From Flavobacterium sp. 5 (lineage in GTDB: Bacteria > Bacteroidota > Bacteroidia > Flavobacteriales > Flavobacteriaceae), in the NCBI RefSeq assembly GCF_002813295.1, contig NZ_PHUE01000001.1, positions 1,240,001 to 1,304,000 on the forward strand: a DNA stretch of 64,000 bases, in the 5' to 3' direction. A model generated the notes under the pieces. That model did no database searches, was not told the origin of the DNA, and saw only the letters and a program-made list of their open reading frames with translations. Shown here piece by piece: positions 7,583 through 16,708 of the stretch (position 1 is its first letter; the number at the start of each line of letters is the position of its first letter). The position numbers and the translations under genes were made by a program.

Positions 7583-9622
7583 TTATTTTTTTCCTGCCTT
7601 TAATCGCCAAAGCGTTTCTATAAAAACATCCACGTCCTGAGTGGTATTATAAAATGCTAGAGACGGTCGAACCGAGGTCTCCACTCCCATTCTTCTCAAA
7701 ATAGGCTGTGCACAATGATGCCCAGTTCTCACAGCAATTCCTTCTTTATTTAATGCTTGACCAACCTCATCATTGGTAAAACCCTGTAAATTAAAAGAAA
7801 GAACACTTGCTTTATTAGCAGCCGTCCCGATTAATCGAACTCCAGGAATTTGTTTCAATAAGTTGGTAGCATATTCTAATAAATAATGCTCGTATTGCCC
7901 GATGGCTTCTATTCCGATTTTAGAAACATAATCAATCGCTGCGCCAAGGCCAATGGCATCAGCAATATTACCTGTACCTGCTTCAAAACGATTGGGTGCT
8001 TTGTGGTATTTTATCTCCTCAAAAGTCACATCCTGAATCATATTCCCTCCAGATTGGTAAGGCTCCATTTCATTTAACAAATCTTCTTTACCGTATACAA
8101 CGCCAATTCCTGTAGGTCCAAATAATTTATGACCTGAAAAAACCAACCAATCAGCATTTAGATAACTAACGTCTACTTTCATGTGCGAAACAGATTGTGC
8201 CCCGTCCAAAAGTACTTTGGCTCCAACAGCATGAGCCATTTCAACCATTTGCTTTGCTGGAGTCACTGTTCCTAAAGCATTCGAAACTTGCGTGAAAGCA
8301 ACCAATTTTGTTTTTGAATTTAATAATTTAGCATATTCATCTAACAAAATTTGTCCATCATCATCCACAGGAATTACTCTTAACTTCAAGCCTTTTTTAT
8401 CAGCTAGACGTTTCCAAGGAACAATATTGGCATGATGTTCTAAATTGCTCACTATAATTTCATCACCAGCTGTCAAATTTTGATCTCCCCAGCTTTGAGC
8501 AACCAAATTTATTCCTTCAGTTGCACCGCGAACAAAAATAATTTCGTTTACAGATCGAGCGTTCAAAAATACTTTTACTTTTTCGCGGGCTGCTTCATAC
8601 GCATCAGAAGCTCTTGCTGCCAATTCATGTGCTGCACGATGAATATTCGAATTTTCGTGTTCGTAGAAATAACTAACTCTATCAATTACAGATTGCGGCT
8701 TTTGAGTGGTAGCTGCATTATCAAACCAAATCAATGGTTTGCCGTTTACAGTTTCACTCAAAATTGGAAAATCTTTCTTGATCAAATGAGCGTTGAAATC
8801 CGTTCCTCCAAACCCATTAAATTCGTTATGACTTACTGGAGTAACATCAGCTTTTTTAGAATCAAACCTAAAAGGATTTTCATTCAAAAAATAATACGAA
8901 TTCGGTGTATCAATTATGCCTGGAGTTGTTACCAAAGGTGGAATTCCAAAACTAGAATTAACAGCCTCTAAAGCCGTTTTCAATTCCGCTTCAAAAGAAG
9001 AATGTTCTACTTCAAAAGGTAAATAATTTTGATTTAATGTTGATGATGAATTATCTCCACTGTTCTTTAGATTAACATCATTAAAACCAGTTTGAGGATT
9101 ATCAATATTAACATTGTTTCCGTTTTGAATCCCAGAAGGTGAAGTACCATTTCCTGAAACAGGAGCCGAAGTAAATCCTTCATTCACATCCAAATTAAAA
9201 TCATTTAATTGTGAAATATTTTCAATAATTGGATCCGAAAAAGCATTAGAATATCCTGCAAAACCTGGCGACTTTCCATATTGCCCTACCGAAGATGAAG
9301 CACCGAAACCACCAAATGAGGGCGGAGTTTGCACTGAACCTATCGGACTAGCCGCCACAGCTGGAGTTGCTAATGGTGCAAAACCAGATTGTCCCAACAA
9401 AGTATCATGATTACTAACAGGAAATACCGCATCGACACCACCCAAATTACCCGCAGCAAGCAGCGTTTCGGCAATTTTGGTAGCACGAGGATGTTCACTC
9501 GCATTCGGGCTCAAAGAGATTTCTTTTGGAAATTCGTTGGGCAGCGCACTGAACAGCTCATTGGCTAACTTTTCCAAGTCATCAATGTTAGGTAATCCCG
9601 TATTATTAATATTTGTACTCAT
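7583..9622 (-). CDS. Encapsulated cysteine desulfurase (SufS-like) with long disordered cargo-loading N-terminus
   Basis: 679 residues, against ~410 for an ordinary SufS. Residues 1-~278 are a low-complexity N/S/G/P-rich extension, with a helical start (LPNIDDLEKLANELFSALPN, residues 10-29) and short conserved-looking islands. Residues ~280-679 are a complete group II cysteine desulfurase: PLP lysine Lys499 in FSGHKLFGPTG and persulfide cysteine Cys637 in RTGHHCAQP. The enzyme takes sulfur from cysteine, leaving alanine. In published family 2A encapsulin systems this kind of extension targets the desulfurase into the shell. Its start overlaps the end of the shell gene by 17 bases, so the two are translationally coupled. 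No SufB/C/D/E genes are nearby, which argues against a house-keeping Fe-S role. Confidence 0.93.
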   Translation of the reverse strand: MSTNINNTGLPNIDDLEKLANELFSALPNEFPKEISLSPNASEHPRATKIAETLLAAGNLGGVDAVFPVSNHDTLLGQSGFAPLATPAVAASPIGSVQTPPSFGGFGASSSVGQYGKSPGFAGYSNAFSDPIIENISQLNDFNLDVNEGFTSAPVSGNGTSPSGIQNGNNVNIDNPQTGFNDVNLKNSGDNSSSTLNQNYLPFEVEHSSFEAELKTALEAVNSSFGIPPLVTTPGIIDTPNSYYFLNENPFRFDSKKADVTPVSHNEFNGFGGTDFNAHLIKKDFPILSETVNGKPLIWFDNAATTQKPQSVIDRVSYFYEHENSNIHRAAHELAARASDAYEAAREKVKVFLNARSVNEIIFVRGATEGINLVAQSWGDQNLTAGDEIIVSNLEHHANIVPWKRLADKKGLKLRVIPVDDDGQILLDEYAKLLNSKTKLVAFTQVSNALGTVTPAKQMVEMAHAVGAKVLLDGAQSVSHMKVDVSYLNADWLVFSGHKLFGPTGIGVVYGKEDLLNEMEPYQSGGNMIQDVTFEEIKYHKAPNRFEAGTGNIADAIGLGAAIDYVSKIGIEAIGQYEHYLLEYATNLLKQIPGVRLIGTAANKASVLSFNLQGFTNDEVGQALNKEGIAVRTGHHCAQPILRRMGVETSVRPSLAFYNTTQDVDVFIETLWRLKAGKK

Positions 9623-10523
9623 GATACTTGCCTATTTCTACGTCTTCTAATACCGCAATAGCATCATCTACAGTTACTGCCAATGAGCAATAAAGTGATA
9701 CCAAATAAGAAGCAATGGCTTTTTCATTTATTCCCATAAAACGTACTGATAATCCTGGAGACTGTTCTCCTTGTAAACCTGGCTGAATTAAACCAATTAC
9801 ACCTTGACGGCTTTCTCCTGTACGCAATAAAATGATTTTAGATTTACCATCTTTAATAGGCAGTTTATCAGATGGAATAAGTGGAATTCCTCTCCAAGTC
9901 AAAAATTGAGATCCGAACAAAGAAGTTGTTGGAGGCGGTACACCACGACGAGTACACTCACGGCCAAAAGCTGCGATTGCCAATGGGTGCAGCAAGAAAA
10001 AACCAGGTTCTTTCCAAACTTTTGTCAATAATTCATCCAAATCATCTGGAGTTGGAGCACCTGATCTAGTTTTTATAATTTGCGAAGACGCAACACTATT
10101 TAACAAACCATATTCTTTGTTGTTGATTAATTCGCTTTCCTGGCGCTCTTTAATCGTTTCGATTGCCAAACGCAATTGCTCTGAAATTTGATTGTAAGGT
10201 TTGCTATATAAATCAGAAACACGAGTATGTACATCAACAATCGTTTGAACTGCTGCTAAATTATATTCACGAGGATTATCGATATAATCCACAAATGTAT
10301 TAGGCAAAGTTCGCTCATCTCTTGCTGAACAATCAACTTCGATGTGATTTGCATCTTTTACTTTATTCAAACGATACACCCCAGATTCTACAGGAACCCA
10401 ATGTAAAAGATGGGTAAGCCATCTTGGACTTGTTGCCATTGTAGGTACCGAACGTGTAGCGATTGCTAATTGCCTTGCAGCTACGTCTCCTAACGCAGTT
10501 TGCTGTTTTTTTAATTCTGCCAT
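9606..10523 (-). CDS. Family 2A encapsulin shell protein (SrpI-like, HK97 fold)
   Basis: A 305-residue protein matching family 2A shell proteins in length (~300-310) and in stretches I recognise: an N-arm (LGDVAARQLAIATRS, TMATSPRWLTHLLHWVPVES), LPNTFVDYIDNPREYNL, WKEPGFFLLHPLAIAAFGRE, CTRRGVPPPTTSLFGSQFLT and the C-terminal GLSVRFMGINEKAIASYLVS. These shells self-assemble from HK97-type subunits and load cysteine desulfurase. The cargo gene follows at once with a 17-base overlap, and CysK and CysE precede it. It was probably first annotated as a sulfur-regulated membrane or 'SrpI' protein in related genomes. No cNMP-binding insert, as in family 2B, is present. Confidence 0.94.
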   Translation of the reverse strand: MAELKKQQTALGDVAARQLAIATRSVPTMATSPRWLTHLLHWVPVESGVYRLNKVKDANHIEVDCSARDERTLPNTFVDYIDNPREYNLAAVQTIVDVHTRVSDLYSKPYNQISEQLRLAIETIKERQESELINNKEYGLLNSVASSQIIKTRSGAPTPDDLDELLTKVWKEPGFFLLHPLAIAAFGRECTRRGVPPPTTSLFGSQFLTWRGIPLIPSDKLPIKDGKSKIILLRTGESRQGVIGLIQPGLQGEQSPGLSVRFMGINEKAIASYLVSLYCSLAVTVDDAIAVLEDVEIGKYHEYKY

Positions 10524-10654
10524 TTTTTGTTTTATTTATATTTATACTTGATTTTTAATTCAACAAAATACTGTTACGCTAATTTAATGTATTACAGATA
10601 ATTAACCACAATATCAATTCTTTATTTAATCTTTAAAAAATTCAAACCAAACGA

Positions 10655-11575
10655 TTACAAAGCAGTATCAAATAATTCGTCTACGGATAAATATCTTTCT
10701 CCAGTATCATAATTAAAAGTCAGAATTACTGCATCTTTAGGTATTTCATTTAGCTTTTTTGAAACAGCAGCTAAGGCCGCTCCAGTTGAAATTCCAACGA
10801 ATACTCCCTCTTCTTTGGTTATTCTTTTTGAGAAAGCAAAAGCATCCGTTTTTTCAACGGTAATAATTTCATCAATATATTCTCTATTGAAAACTGCTGG
10901 AACAAATCCAGCACCAATCCCTTGAATTGGATGTGGCGCAGGTAAACCACCACTTAAAACAGGTGACAAAGAAGGTTCTACAGCAAACGTTTTTAGTTTA
11001 GGAAAATGCTGTTTCAAAATTTTTGAAACTCCTGTGATATGCCCGCCAGTTCCAACGCCAGTTATCAAGTAATCAATACCCTCCGGAAAATCATTCAAAA
11101 TTTCCTGAGCAGTTGTTCTTTCGTGCACGGCAACATTCGCAGGATTATCAAATTGCAATGGCACGAATGAGTTTGGAGTCGAAGCAGCTAATTCATGTGC
11201 CTTTTCTACGGCACCTGCTGTTCCTTTTTCTCTTGGAGTCAAAACAAATTCTGCTCCATAGGCATTCATAATTTTTCTTCTTTCAATACTCATTGATTCT
11301 GGCATTACCAAAATCACTTTATATCCTTTTACAGCTGCTACTAAAGCCAGTCCAATTCCTGTGTTTCCAGAAGTTGGTTCTATAATAACCGAATCAGGAT
11401 TTAAAAGCCCTTTTACCTCAGCATCTTCAATCATAGCAAGAGCAATTCGGTCTTTGATACTTGATCCTGGGTTTGCTCTTTCCAATTTAATCCAAACCTC
11501 ATGTGTTTTAAACAGCTTATTAAGTCTTACATGAGGTGTATTCCCTATTGTTCCTAAAATACTTTGATATTTCAT
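10655..11575 (-). CDS. cysK: Cysteine synthase (O-acetylserine sulfhydrylase)
   Basis: 306 residues with all hallmarks of the fold-type II PLP family: the PLP lysine in [15 protein letters not shown], the substrate loop [11 protein letters not shown], the phosphate-binding GTGGHITG and GISTGAAL. It makes cysteine from O-acetylserine and sulfide. It follows cysE by 12 bases, giving a two-step cysteine module, and lies upstream of the encapsulin pair, so it would supply the desulfurase substrate. The length fits CysK rather than the CysM or cystathionine synthase types, but a CysM-like preference cannot be excluded. Confidence 0.93.
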   Translation of the reverse strand: MKYQSILGTIGNTPHVRLNKLFKTHEVWIKLERANPGSSIKDRIALAMIEDAEVKGLLNPDSVIIEPTSGNTGIGLALVAAVKGYKVILVMPESMSIERRKIMNAYGAEFVLTPREKGTAGAVEKAHELAASTPNSFVPLQFDNPANVAVHERTTAQEILNDFPEGIDYLITGVGTGGHITGVSKILKQHFPKLKTFAVEPSLSPVLSGGLPAPHPIQGIGAGFVPAVFNREYIDEIITVEKTDAFAFSKRITKEEGVFVGISTGAALAAVSKKLNEIPKDAVILTFNYDTGERYLSVDELFDTAL

Positions 11576-11587
11576 AATTATTATTTT

Positions 11588-12412
11588 CTAAATGGAGTAA
11601 AAAATAGGTTCAGGAAAAGGATTATTATCCTTTATCTTTATTTCATTTTTGTGATACACCACTGAATTAGAAGGAATAGTGTAAGTAAGCCAAACATTTC
11701 CTCCTATAATAGAATCCCTACCTACTGTTGTTTGTCCGCCAAGAATAGTACTATTGGCATAAATAATTACGTTATTCTCAATTGTTGGATGTCTTTTTAT
11801 AAAAGCTTCGTCTTTTTTTACACTCAAAGCACCGAGGGTAACTCCTTGATAAATTTGAACATTATTTCCAATGATTGCGGTTTCACCAATTACAATTCCT
11901 GTTCCATGGTCTATCGCAAAATCATCCCCTATTTGTGCTCCGGGATGAATTTCTATACTCGTTTTACTATGTGCATATTCAGAAATAGTTCGTGCCAAAA
12001 GTTTCAAATCTTGTTTCCAAATTTGATGTGAAAAACGATAAATTGCTATAGCAAAAAAACCAGGATATGAATACAAAACCTCTTCTAAAGATTTTGCAGC
12101 AGGATCTTTTGCCAAAATAGTTTTCGCATCATTTAATGCCTTTTGATATAAACTAGGTAATTCCTCAAAAAATGTTTGGGTTTGCTGTTGACTTCTACCA
12201 TTTATAGGCGCAAAATCCAATACTAATTCATTAAATTGTACTTCCAATTCCATGAATTTATTCTGAATAATGGCCACATCCCCAAAAGATTTTGATGTAT
12301 TTGAAAACAAAACAGAAAACAATTCATCTATAAATTGATGAATTAATTTCTTTTTTGGCAGAATCAATAAATCCTGATGTTGTTTCGCTATTTCCTGATA
12401 AAAAGATTTCAT
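11588..12412 (-). CDS. cysE: Serine O-acetyltransferase (EpsC-type CysE)
   Basis: 274 residues. The N-terminal half is helical; the C-terminal half (~155-255) is a left-handed beta helix of hexapeptide repeats (EIHPGAQIGDDFAIDHGTG, VIGETAIIGNNVQIYQGVTL). The Asp-His pair in FAIDHG and the His in IKRHPTIENN fit the catalytic residues of serine acetyltransferases. The longer N-terminal region is that of the EpsC-like group. It makes O-acetylserine for CysK, encoded 12 bases downstream. Confidence 0.92.
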   Translation of the reverse strand: MKSFYQEIAKQHQDLLILPKKKLIHQFIDELFSVLFSNTSKSFGDVAIIQNKFMELEVQFNELVLDFAPINGRSQQQTQTFFEELPSLYQKALNDAKTILAKDPAAKSLEEVLYSYPGFFAIAIYRFSHQIWKQDLKLLARTISEYAHSKTSIEIHPGAQIGDDFAIDHGTGIVIGETAIIGNNVQIYQGVTLGALSVKKDEAFIKRHPTIENNVIIYANSTILGGQTTVGRDSIIGGNVWLTYTIPSNSVVYHKNEIKIKDNNPFPEPIFYSI

Positions 12413-12448
12413 ATTGGCTATTATTATATTTATAAAATCAACAAATAA

Positions 12449-13711
12449 TTACTTATCAAATAATAAAAAAGCAATTATTAGCGTAATGATGATATTGAAT
12501 AATTGTGCTATTAAAAAAGCATACAATGGCTTTTTACTGTTATTACTGAACAAGTCTTTAAAGTTGGTTTCCAACCCAATACTAGTAAAAGCCAAGGCAA
12601 ACCAAATTCCCTGCAGATTCTTCAAACTGTCTTTAACAACATCTCTTGTTTCAGTTGAAATTAAGAAAGAAAAAACCAAAGAAGCAGCAATGAAACCAAT
12701 TACAAACTTTGGAAAACGTTCCCAAATCACTCTTAAAGTTGGTTTGGCAGCAACAACATCAGAAGATTTATTTTGAGCATACGTCCAATAAACCGATATA
12801 GCAAATGCAGCTAATCCTAATAATACATTTTGTGAAAATTTCACAATTGTACTAATTTTTAAAGCAGTTTCTCCAACCAATGTCCCTGAAGCCACAACTG
12901 CTCCCGAAGTATCAATACTTCCACCCAACCAAGCTCCTGTTACTTCTTCTGGAAAGCCGAAGTGTTTGGCGATAATTGGCATAAAAATCATCATCGGAAC
13001 TGCTGTTACCAATACCATCGAAATTACATATGAAAGTTTCTTCGAATCACCTTTTATAGCTCCAGATGTTGCAATTGCAGCCGAAACTCCGCAAATAGAA
13101 ACAGCGCTTGAAATCATCAAGGCTAATTCCTCATCAACTTTTAGTTTTTTACACACCCAAAAAGCAAAATACCAAACCGATAAAACAACCACTAAAGCCT
13201 GAATTAATCCTAAAGAGCCAGCCTTTAGTATATCTGAAAATATAATGCTACTTCCCAATAAAACCAATCCAATTTTTACAAAAATTTCTGTAGAAAGTGC
13301 TAAACGAAACCATTCTGGGAGTTTGAAAAAATTACCAATAGACAAACCTATGATTAGACTAAAAATAACCGCCTCCAAATTAAACCCTTTGATTGTTGTA
13401 TTTCCAGCAATAATTAATGCTATAACAGTTAATACATACACAACTGGAAAACCTAATAAAAAATTCTTAACCGATTTCCCTACCAAAAAAATGCCTATAA
13501 CTCCAATACCAATAAGGTAAATGAATTGTAAAAAAAGGTCTTTTATATTTTGAATATTGAATACATTATTTATTAAATCCGAACCATTAGACCACTTGAA
13601 GACAGGAACCGAAGGCAAATAGAGAAAAAGAGAAATTCCAATTATAAGAAATCCTAAGAGAACTACTGTCCAATCTTCGTGAATGGTAAATTGCTTTGTT
13701 TTTGATGACAT
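12449..13711 (-). CDS. YeiH-family putative sulfate/anion exporter
   Basis: A 420-residue inner-membrane protein with about ten or eleven hydrophobic segments. Recognisable family motifs are AVIFSLIIGLSIGN, MISSAVSICGVSAAIATSGA and GSIDTSGAVVASGTLVGE. The family (UPF0324, 'putative sulfate exporter') is named from weak evidence; homologs occur beside sulfur genes, including taurine-degradation loci. Position between FGE and cysE supports a role with sulfate, sulfite or another sulfur compound. Direction of transport and substrate are not known. Confidence 0.85.
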   Translation of the reverse strand: MSSKTKQFTIHEDWTVVLLGFLIIGISLFLYLPSVPVFKWSNGSDLINNVFNIQNIKDLFLQFIYLIGIGVIGIFLVGKSVKNFLLGFPVVYVLTVIALIIAGNTTIKGFNLEAVIFSLIIGLSIGNFFKLPEWFRLALSTEIFVKIGLVLLGSSIIFSDILKAGSLGLIQALVVVLSVWYFAFWVCKKLKVDEELALMISSAVSICGVSAAIATSGAIKGDSKKLSYVISMVLVTAVPMMIFMPIIAKHFGFPEEVTGAWLGGSIDTSGAVVASGTLVGETALKISTIVKFSQNVLLGLAAFAISVYWTYAQNKSSDVVAAKPTLRVIWERFPKFVIGFIAASLVFSFLISTETRDVVKDSLKNLQGIWFALAFTSIGLETNFKDLFSNNSKKPLYAFLIAQLFNIIITLIIAFLLFDK

Positions 13712-13741
13712 TTTAAATTTTTATTTTCAGTATTATTTCAA

Positions 13742-14821
13742 TTATTTATCCTTCACACAACGAAATCCCAAGTGATTACAAGCACTTGTAGTTTCTCCTT
13801 TGCCTCGGCTTCCAGCCACATATCGAATACAATATTGATCACTGCATAAATAAGAACCCCCTCTTTGAACGTGTTTTTCTACTCCTGGTTCTTCAGGATC
13901 GTTACTCGTTGAAGGTCCTTGCGGATTATTTTTAGCACTGCTTTTATAATAATCATCTCTGTATAAATCGTTACACCATTCCCAAACATTTCCTTCTAAA
14001 TCATAAATTCCAAATGGATTTTTTGGGAAAGATTTTACTGGAGCTACACCTGCAAAACCATCTTCGGCAGTATTTTGATTTGGAAAAGTACCTTGAAAAA
14101 TATTAGCTACCCATTTCCCTTTTGGTTTTAATTCGGTACCCCAATAATATTTGGTTGATGGCCTTTGCGCTCTGGCTGCGAATTCCCATTCAGCCTCTGT
14201 TGGAAGTCGCTTTCCAGCCCATTCTGCATATGCTTTTGCATCTAGATAACTAATTTGAACTACAGGATTGTTTTCGAGTCCAACAATACTACTTTTTGGC
14301 CCAGCAGGATGTTTCCAATTGGCACCTGGAACATATTGCCACCATTGTTGCATGTTTTCCAAAGACACTTTACCTGTTGGTGGCACAAAAACTGCCGAAC
14401 CTGGCACTAATTTATCTACAGGAACACCAGGATAATCATCTGGATTTAGAGGTCTTTCGGCAATTGTTACATATTTAGTAGCTTTTACAAAAGCAGCAAA
14501 TTGAGCATTGGTCACCTCGTGTTCATCAATCCAATACCCTTTCACACTTACTTTATGAATGGGTTTTGCATCTGGATAATTATTGGTACCCATATTAAAT
14601 TCCCCTCCTGTAATCCAAACCATTTCATTGGTTAAACCCGTAGTATTCTCTTTAGAACTTGTATTGAGAGATTGCATTAACAATGCTTTTTTAGATGTAT
14701 TTGCTTTGCACATAGCTTGGCAGTTAGTTGCTACTACTATAGCATTACCACCCTGGGCATAAATTGAAAACGAACCTGTAAAGCCAATTACAACAATTAA
14801 ATTGTATATATATTTTTTCAT
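13742..14821 (-). CDS. Formylglycine-generating enzyme (sulfatase activator)
   Basis: Start chosen at the ATG in 14819-14821 (MKKYIYNLIVVIGFTGSFSI), which gives a clean signal peptide; an in-frame ATG five codons upstream is possible. The rest is a SUMF1/FGE-sulfatase domain: MVWITGGEFNMGTNN, GYWIDEHEVTNAQFAAFV, RLPTEAEWEFAARA, GNVWEWCNDLY and RGGSYLCSDQYCIRY. The two cysteines four residues apart (C-S-D-Q-Y-C) match the catalytic copper-binding Cys pair of human FGE, so this is an active enzyme rather than a GldK-like relative. FGE oxidises the CxPxR cysteine of sulfatases to formylglycine. All three sulfatases of the cluster are of the Cys type. It has its own promoter and leader. Confidence 0.92.
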   Translation of the reverse strand: MKKYIYNLIVVIGFTGSFSIYAQGGNAIVVATNCQAMCKANTSKKALLMQSLNTSSKENTTGLTNEMVWITGGEFNMGTNNYPDAKPIHKVSVKGYWIDEHEVTNAQFAAFVKATKYVTIAERPLNPDDYPGVPVDKLVPGSAVFVPPTGKVSLENMQQWWQYVPGANWKHPAGPKSSIVGLENNPVVQISYLDAKAYAEWAGKRLPTEAEWEFAARAQRPSTKYYWGTELKPKGKWVANIFQGTFPNQNTAEDGFAGVAPVKSFPKNPFGIYDLEGNVWEWCNDLYRDDYYKSSAKNNPQGPSTSNDPEEPGVEKHVQRGGSYLCSDQYCIRYVAGSRGKGETTSACNHLGFRCVKDK

Positions 14822-14891
14822 GATGTGTAAACTCAAAATAATCTGGATTTTATTCTATTAAAATTTTAGTAAGTAAAAAATCAAGAACAAC

Positions 14892-14954
14892 AATACATCA
14901 GGCAAGGAATACCAAATGCCAACAAACCTTGCCTTTTCTCTGAAGAGATGTATT
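14892..14954 (-). ncRNA. Candidate structured leader RNA upstream of FGE
   Basis: In the ~185-base leader between the promoter and the FGE start the transcript can fold into a three-way junction. P1 pairs AATACAT (14954-14948) with ATGTATT (14898-14892). A small hairpin CTC-UUCA-GAG covers 14947-14938. P3 pairs AGGCAAGG (14934-14927) with CCTTGCCT (14907-14900) around a 19-base loop. I could not match it to TPP, SAM-I/II, cobalamin, fluoride or c-di-GMP riboswitch consensuses. It may be a metabolite sensor, a protein site or a stability element. Confidence 0.4.
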
Positions 14955-15002
14955 GAATTGCTAATCATTTATTTTATTTTTTGTAAATATAAATTCTACT
15001 TA

Positions 15003-15043
15003 TTCTATAGAACAAAGATATATTAAAAATACAAACTTCCAAA
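15003..15043 (-). promoter_or_regulatory. Promoter of the FGE-cysE-cysK-encapsulin segment with palindromic start-site box
   Basis: On the minus strand TTTG (15043-15040), 19 bases, TATCTTTG (15020-15013): an exact fit to the Bacteroidota promoter TTTG-N19-TAnnTTTG. Directly after it is the perfect palindrome TTCTATAGAA (15012-15003), then TAAGTAGAATTT. The same arrangement and nearly the same bases follow the SusC promoter. Confidence 0.7.
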
Positions 15044-15054
15044 TTTTAATTTAT

Positions 15055-15070
15055 TTTTCTTGCAAGAAAA
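15055..15070. promoter_or_regulatory. 16-bp perfect palindrome upstream of the FGE promoter
   Basis: TTTTCTTGCAAGAAAA, a perfect dyad ending 12 bases above the -33 TTTG and lying just past the stop of the sulfatase gene. It could be an operator. It has no loop, so it is a poor terminator. Confidence 0.35.
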
Positions 15071-15076
15071 TTAAAA

Positions 15077-16696
15077 TCATAAATCAACAAAATATTTTTG
15101 TGCTCCAAAATCAAATTCATAATAGGTCAAATTAGGCCATAAAGGTTTAATCAATCCTTTTTCCCAATTGTGTAAAGCTGTTTGTAATTCTTTTACTTTT
15201 TCAGGATTCTTTTGAGCCAAATCAGTTGTTTCTGATTTATCATTTGCCAAATTGTAAAGCCATTGTTCGTGTGTTTTCCCACTAATGATTAATTTCCAAT
15301 CGCCACTTCGAATCGCTTTGGCATCACCAGAACGCCAATATAAATTTTGATGTGCCACTTGCTTATTATTAACTACACTAACTAAATCAACACCATCGTA
15401 AACTCTGTCTATTGGTATTTTTGAATGAATAGCAGCCGCAATCGTACTGAAAATATCCAAAGAAATAACTGGTTTTTCATAAACTGTATGTGGTTTAATC
15501 TTTCCTTTCCAAGACAGAGCGAACGGCACATTAATTCCACCTTCAAAATGCGAAAACTTTCCTCCTTTTAAAGGCGCATTGGTCGTAGCGAATGTGTAAT
15601 CAGCTCCACCATTATCACTTGCAAAAACGATTAGTGTATTTTCTTCTAGACCTTCTTTTCTTACCTTAGCAACAATTCGGCCAACAGCATCATCCAGAGC
15701 ACTAATCATTGCAAAATAGACCCGTTTGTTTTCGTCTTTTACATTTGGAAAACGGTCATAATATTTTTTGCGAACTTGAAAAGGCGTGTGTGGCGCATTA
15801 AACGGAACATAAAGCAAAAACGGTTTTGTTCTGTTTTTATCGATAAAAACTTCTGCTTCTTCAGCAAACTTCTCCGTCAAATAAGCTTTCTCTTCTATAA
15901 TGGTATTGTCACGACGAATCTTACCAATTCCTACACGTCCATTTCCCCAAATCGTTTTATCGGTAAAATCTTTATGATGGTGATTGATAATATCTGGATT
16001 ATCATCTTCGGGTGTGTAAAGTGAAAATGCCTGATAAAATCCATAATGATAATCGAAACCTCTATCCAAAGGAAAAAAACCTTTGTTATGTCCCAAATGC
16101 CATTTTCCAATGATAGCTGTACTGTAGCCTTGCTTTTTGGCTAAATCAGCAAAAGTAATCTCCGATTTTGGCAAACCTTGAGTAGCAATTGAAGCCTCAT
16201 TTGGATACTCAATTTTTGGGTTTAATTTCCAATTATTGGTATTAATCAAATATTTGAAAGCATAATATTCTAAATTGTTTTTTGGATAGCGATCACCAGG
16301 TTGAAATTCATGACCAAATCGTTCTTGATAACGGCCAGTCAGCAGACCAGCTCTGGATGGCGAACAAATAGAAGCAGAAACATAACCATTGGTAAATGTC
16401 ACTCCCGAAGCAGCTAAGGAATCGATTTGAGGCGTTGGTGTCGATTTTCCGCCATATAAAGAAATGTCATATTTCCCTAAATCATCAGCCAATAGAATAA
16501 TAATATTGGTTTTCTTCCCTGCAACAGATCCCGAGTCTTTGGATGCTAAAAATTCCTTTTTGCCTTCGACTAATTTTTTATCCGTTTCTACTAATTTACC
16601 ATCAGTATTGATAGGCCAGAATAAAAACAAACCAATTAGCACTAGCACGATAAGTATCGAAAAAACAAATTTTCTATTTATTTTGAATGATGCCAT
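15077..16696 (-). CDS. Membrane-anchored or exported Cys-type sulfatase
   Basis: 539 residues. Residues 10-29 (VFSILIVLVLIGLFLFWPIN) form an N-terminal membrane anchor or uncleaved signal. The sulfatase domain starts at NIIILLADDLGKYDISLYGG; the formylglycine signature is CSPSRAGLLTG with Cys111, so FGE processing is required. Other family landmarks are GKWHLGHNKGFFPLDRGFDY and FASDNGGAD. It hydrolyses sulfate esters, probably in the periplasm. It differs from the two arylsulfatases at 19813 and 23295 and so may have a different substrate. It lies between the rhodanese-thioredoxin gene (12 bases upstream) and the FGE promoter. Confidence 0.92.
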   Translation of the reverse strand: MASFKINRKFVFSILIVLVLIGLFLFWPINTDGKLVETDKKLVEGKKEFLASKDSGSVAGKKTNIIILLADDLGKYDISLYGGKSTPTPQIDSLAASGVTFTNGYVSASICSPSRAGLLTGRYQERFGHEFQPGDRYPKNNLEYYAFKYLINTNNWKLNPKIEYPNEASIATQGLPKSEITFADLAKKQGYSTAIIGKWHLGHNKGFFPLDRGFDYHYGFYQAFSLYTPEDDNPDIINHHHKDFTDKTIWGNGRVGIGKIRRDNTIIEEKAYLTEKFAEEAEVFIDKNRTKPFLLYVPFNAPHTPFQVRKKYYDRFPNVKDENKRVYFAMISALDDAVGRIVAKVRKEGLEENTLIVFASDNGGADYTFATTNAPLKGGKFSHFEGGINVPFALSWKGKIKPHTVYEKPVISLDIFSTIAAAIHSKIPIDRVYDGVDLVSVVNNKQVAHQNLYWRSGDAKAIRSGDWKLIISGKTHEQWLYNLANDKSETTDLAQKNPEKVKELQTALHNWEKGLIKPLWPNLTYYEFDFGAQKYFVDL

Positions 16697-16708
16697 AATT
16701 TTATTTTT

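Noticed and set aside
7583..9622. Ordinary SufS for Fe-S assembly
   Set aside because: The ~278-residue extension, coupling to an encapsulin gene and absence of other suf genes point to encapsulin cargo.
13742..14821. A GldK/GldJ-like gliding lipoprotein
   Set aside because: It has no lipobox and carries the catalytic cysteine pair of true FGE; it lies among Cys-type sulfatases.
14892..14954. TPP or SAM riboswitch upstream of FGE
   Set aside because: The conserved cores of TPP, SAM-I and SAM-II classes are not found; kept only as an unassigned structure.
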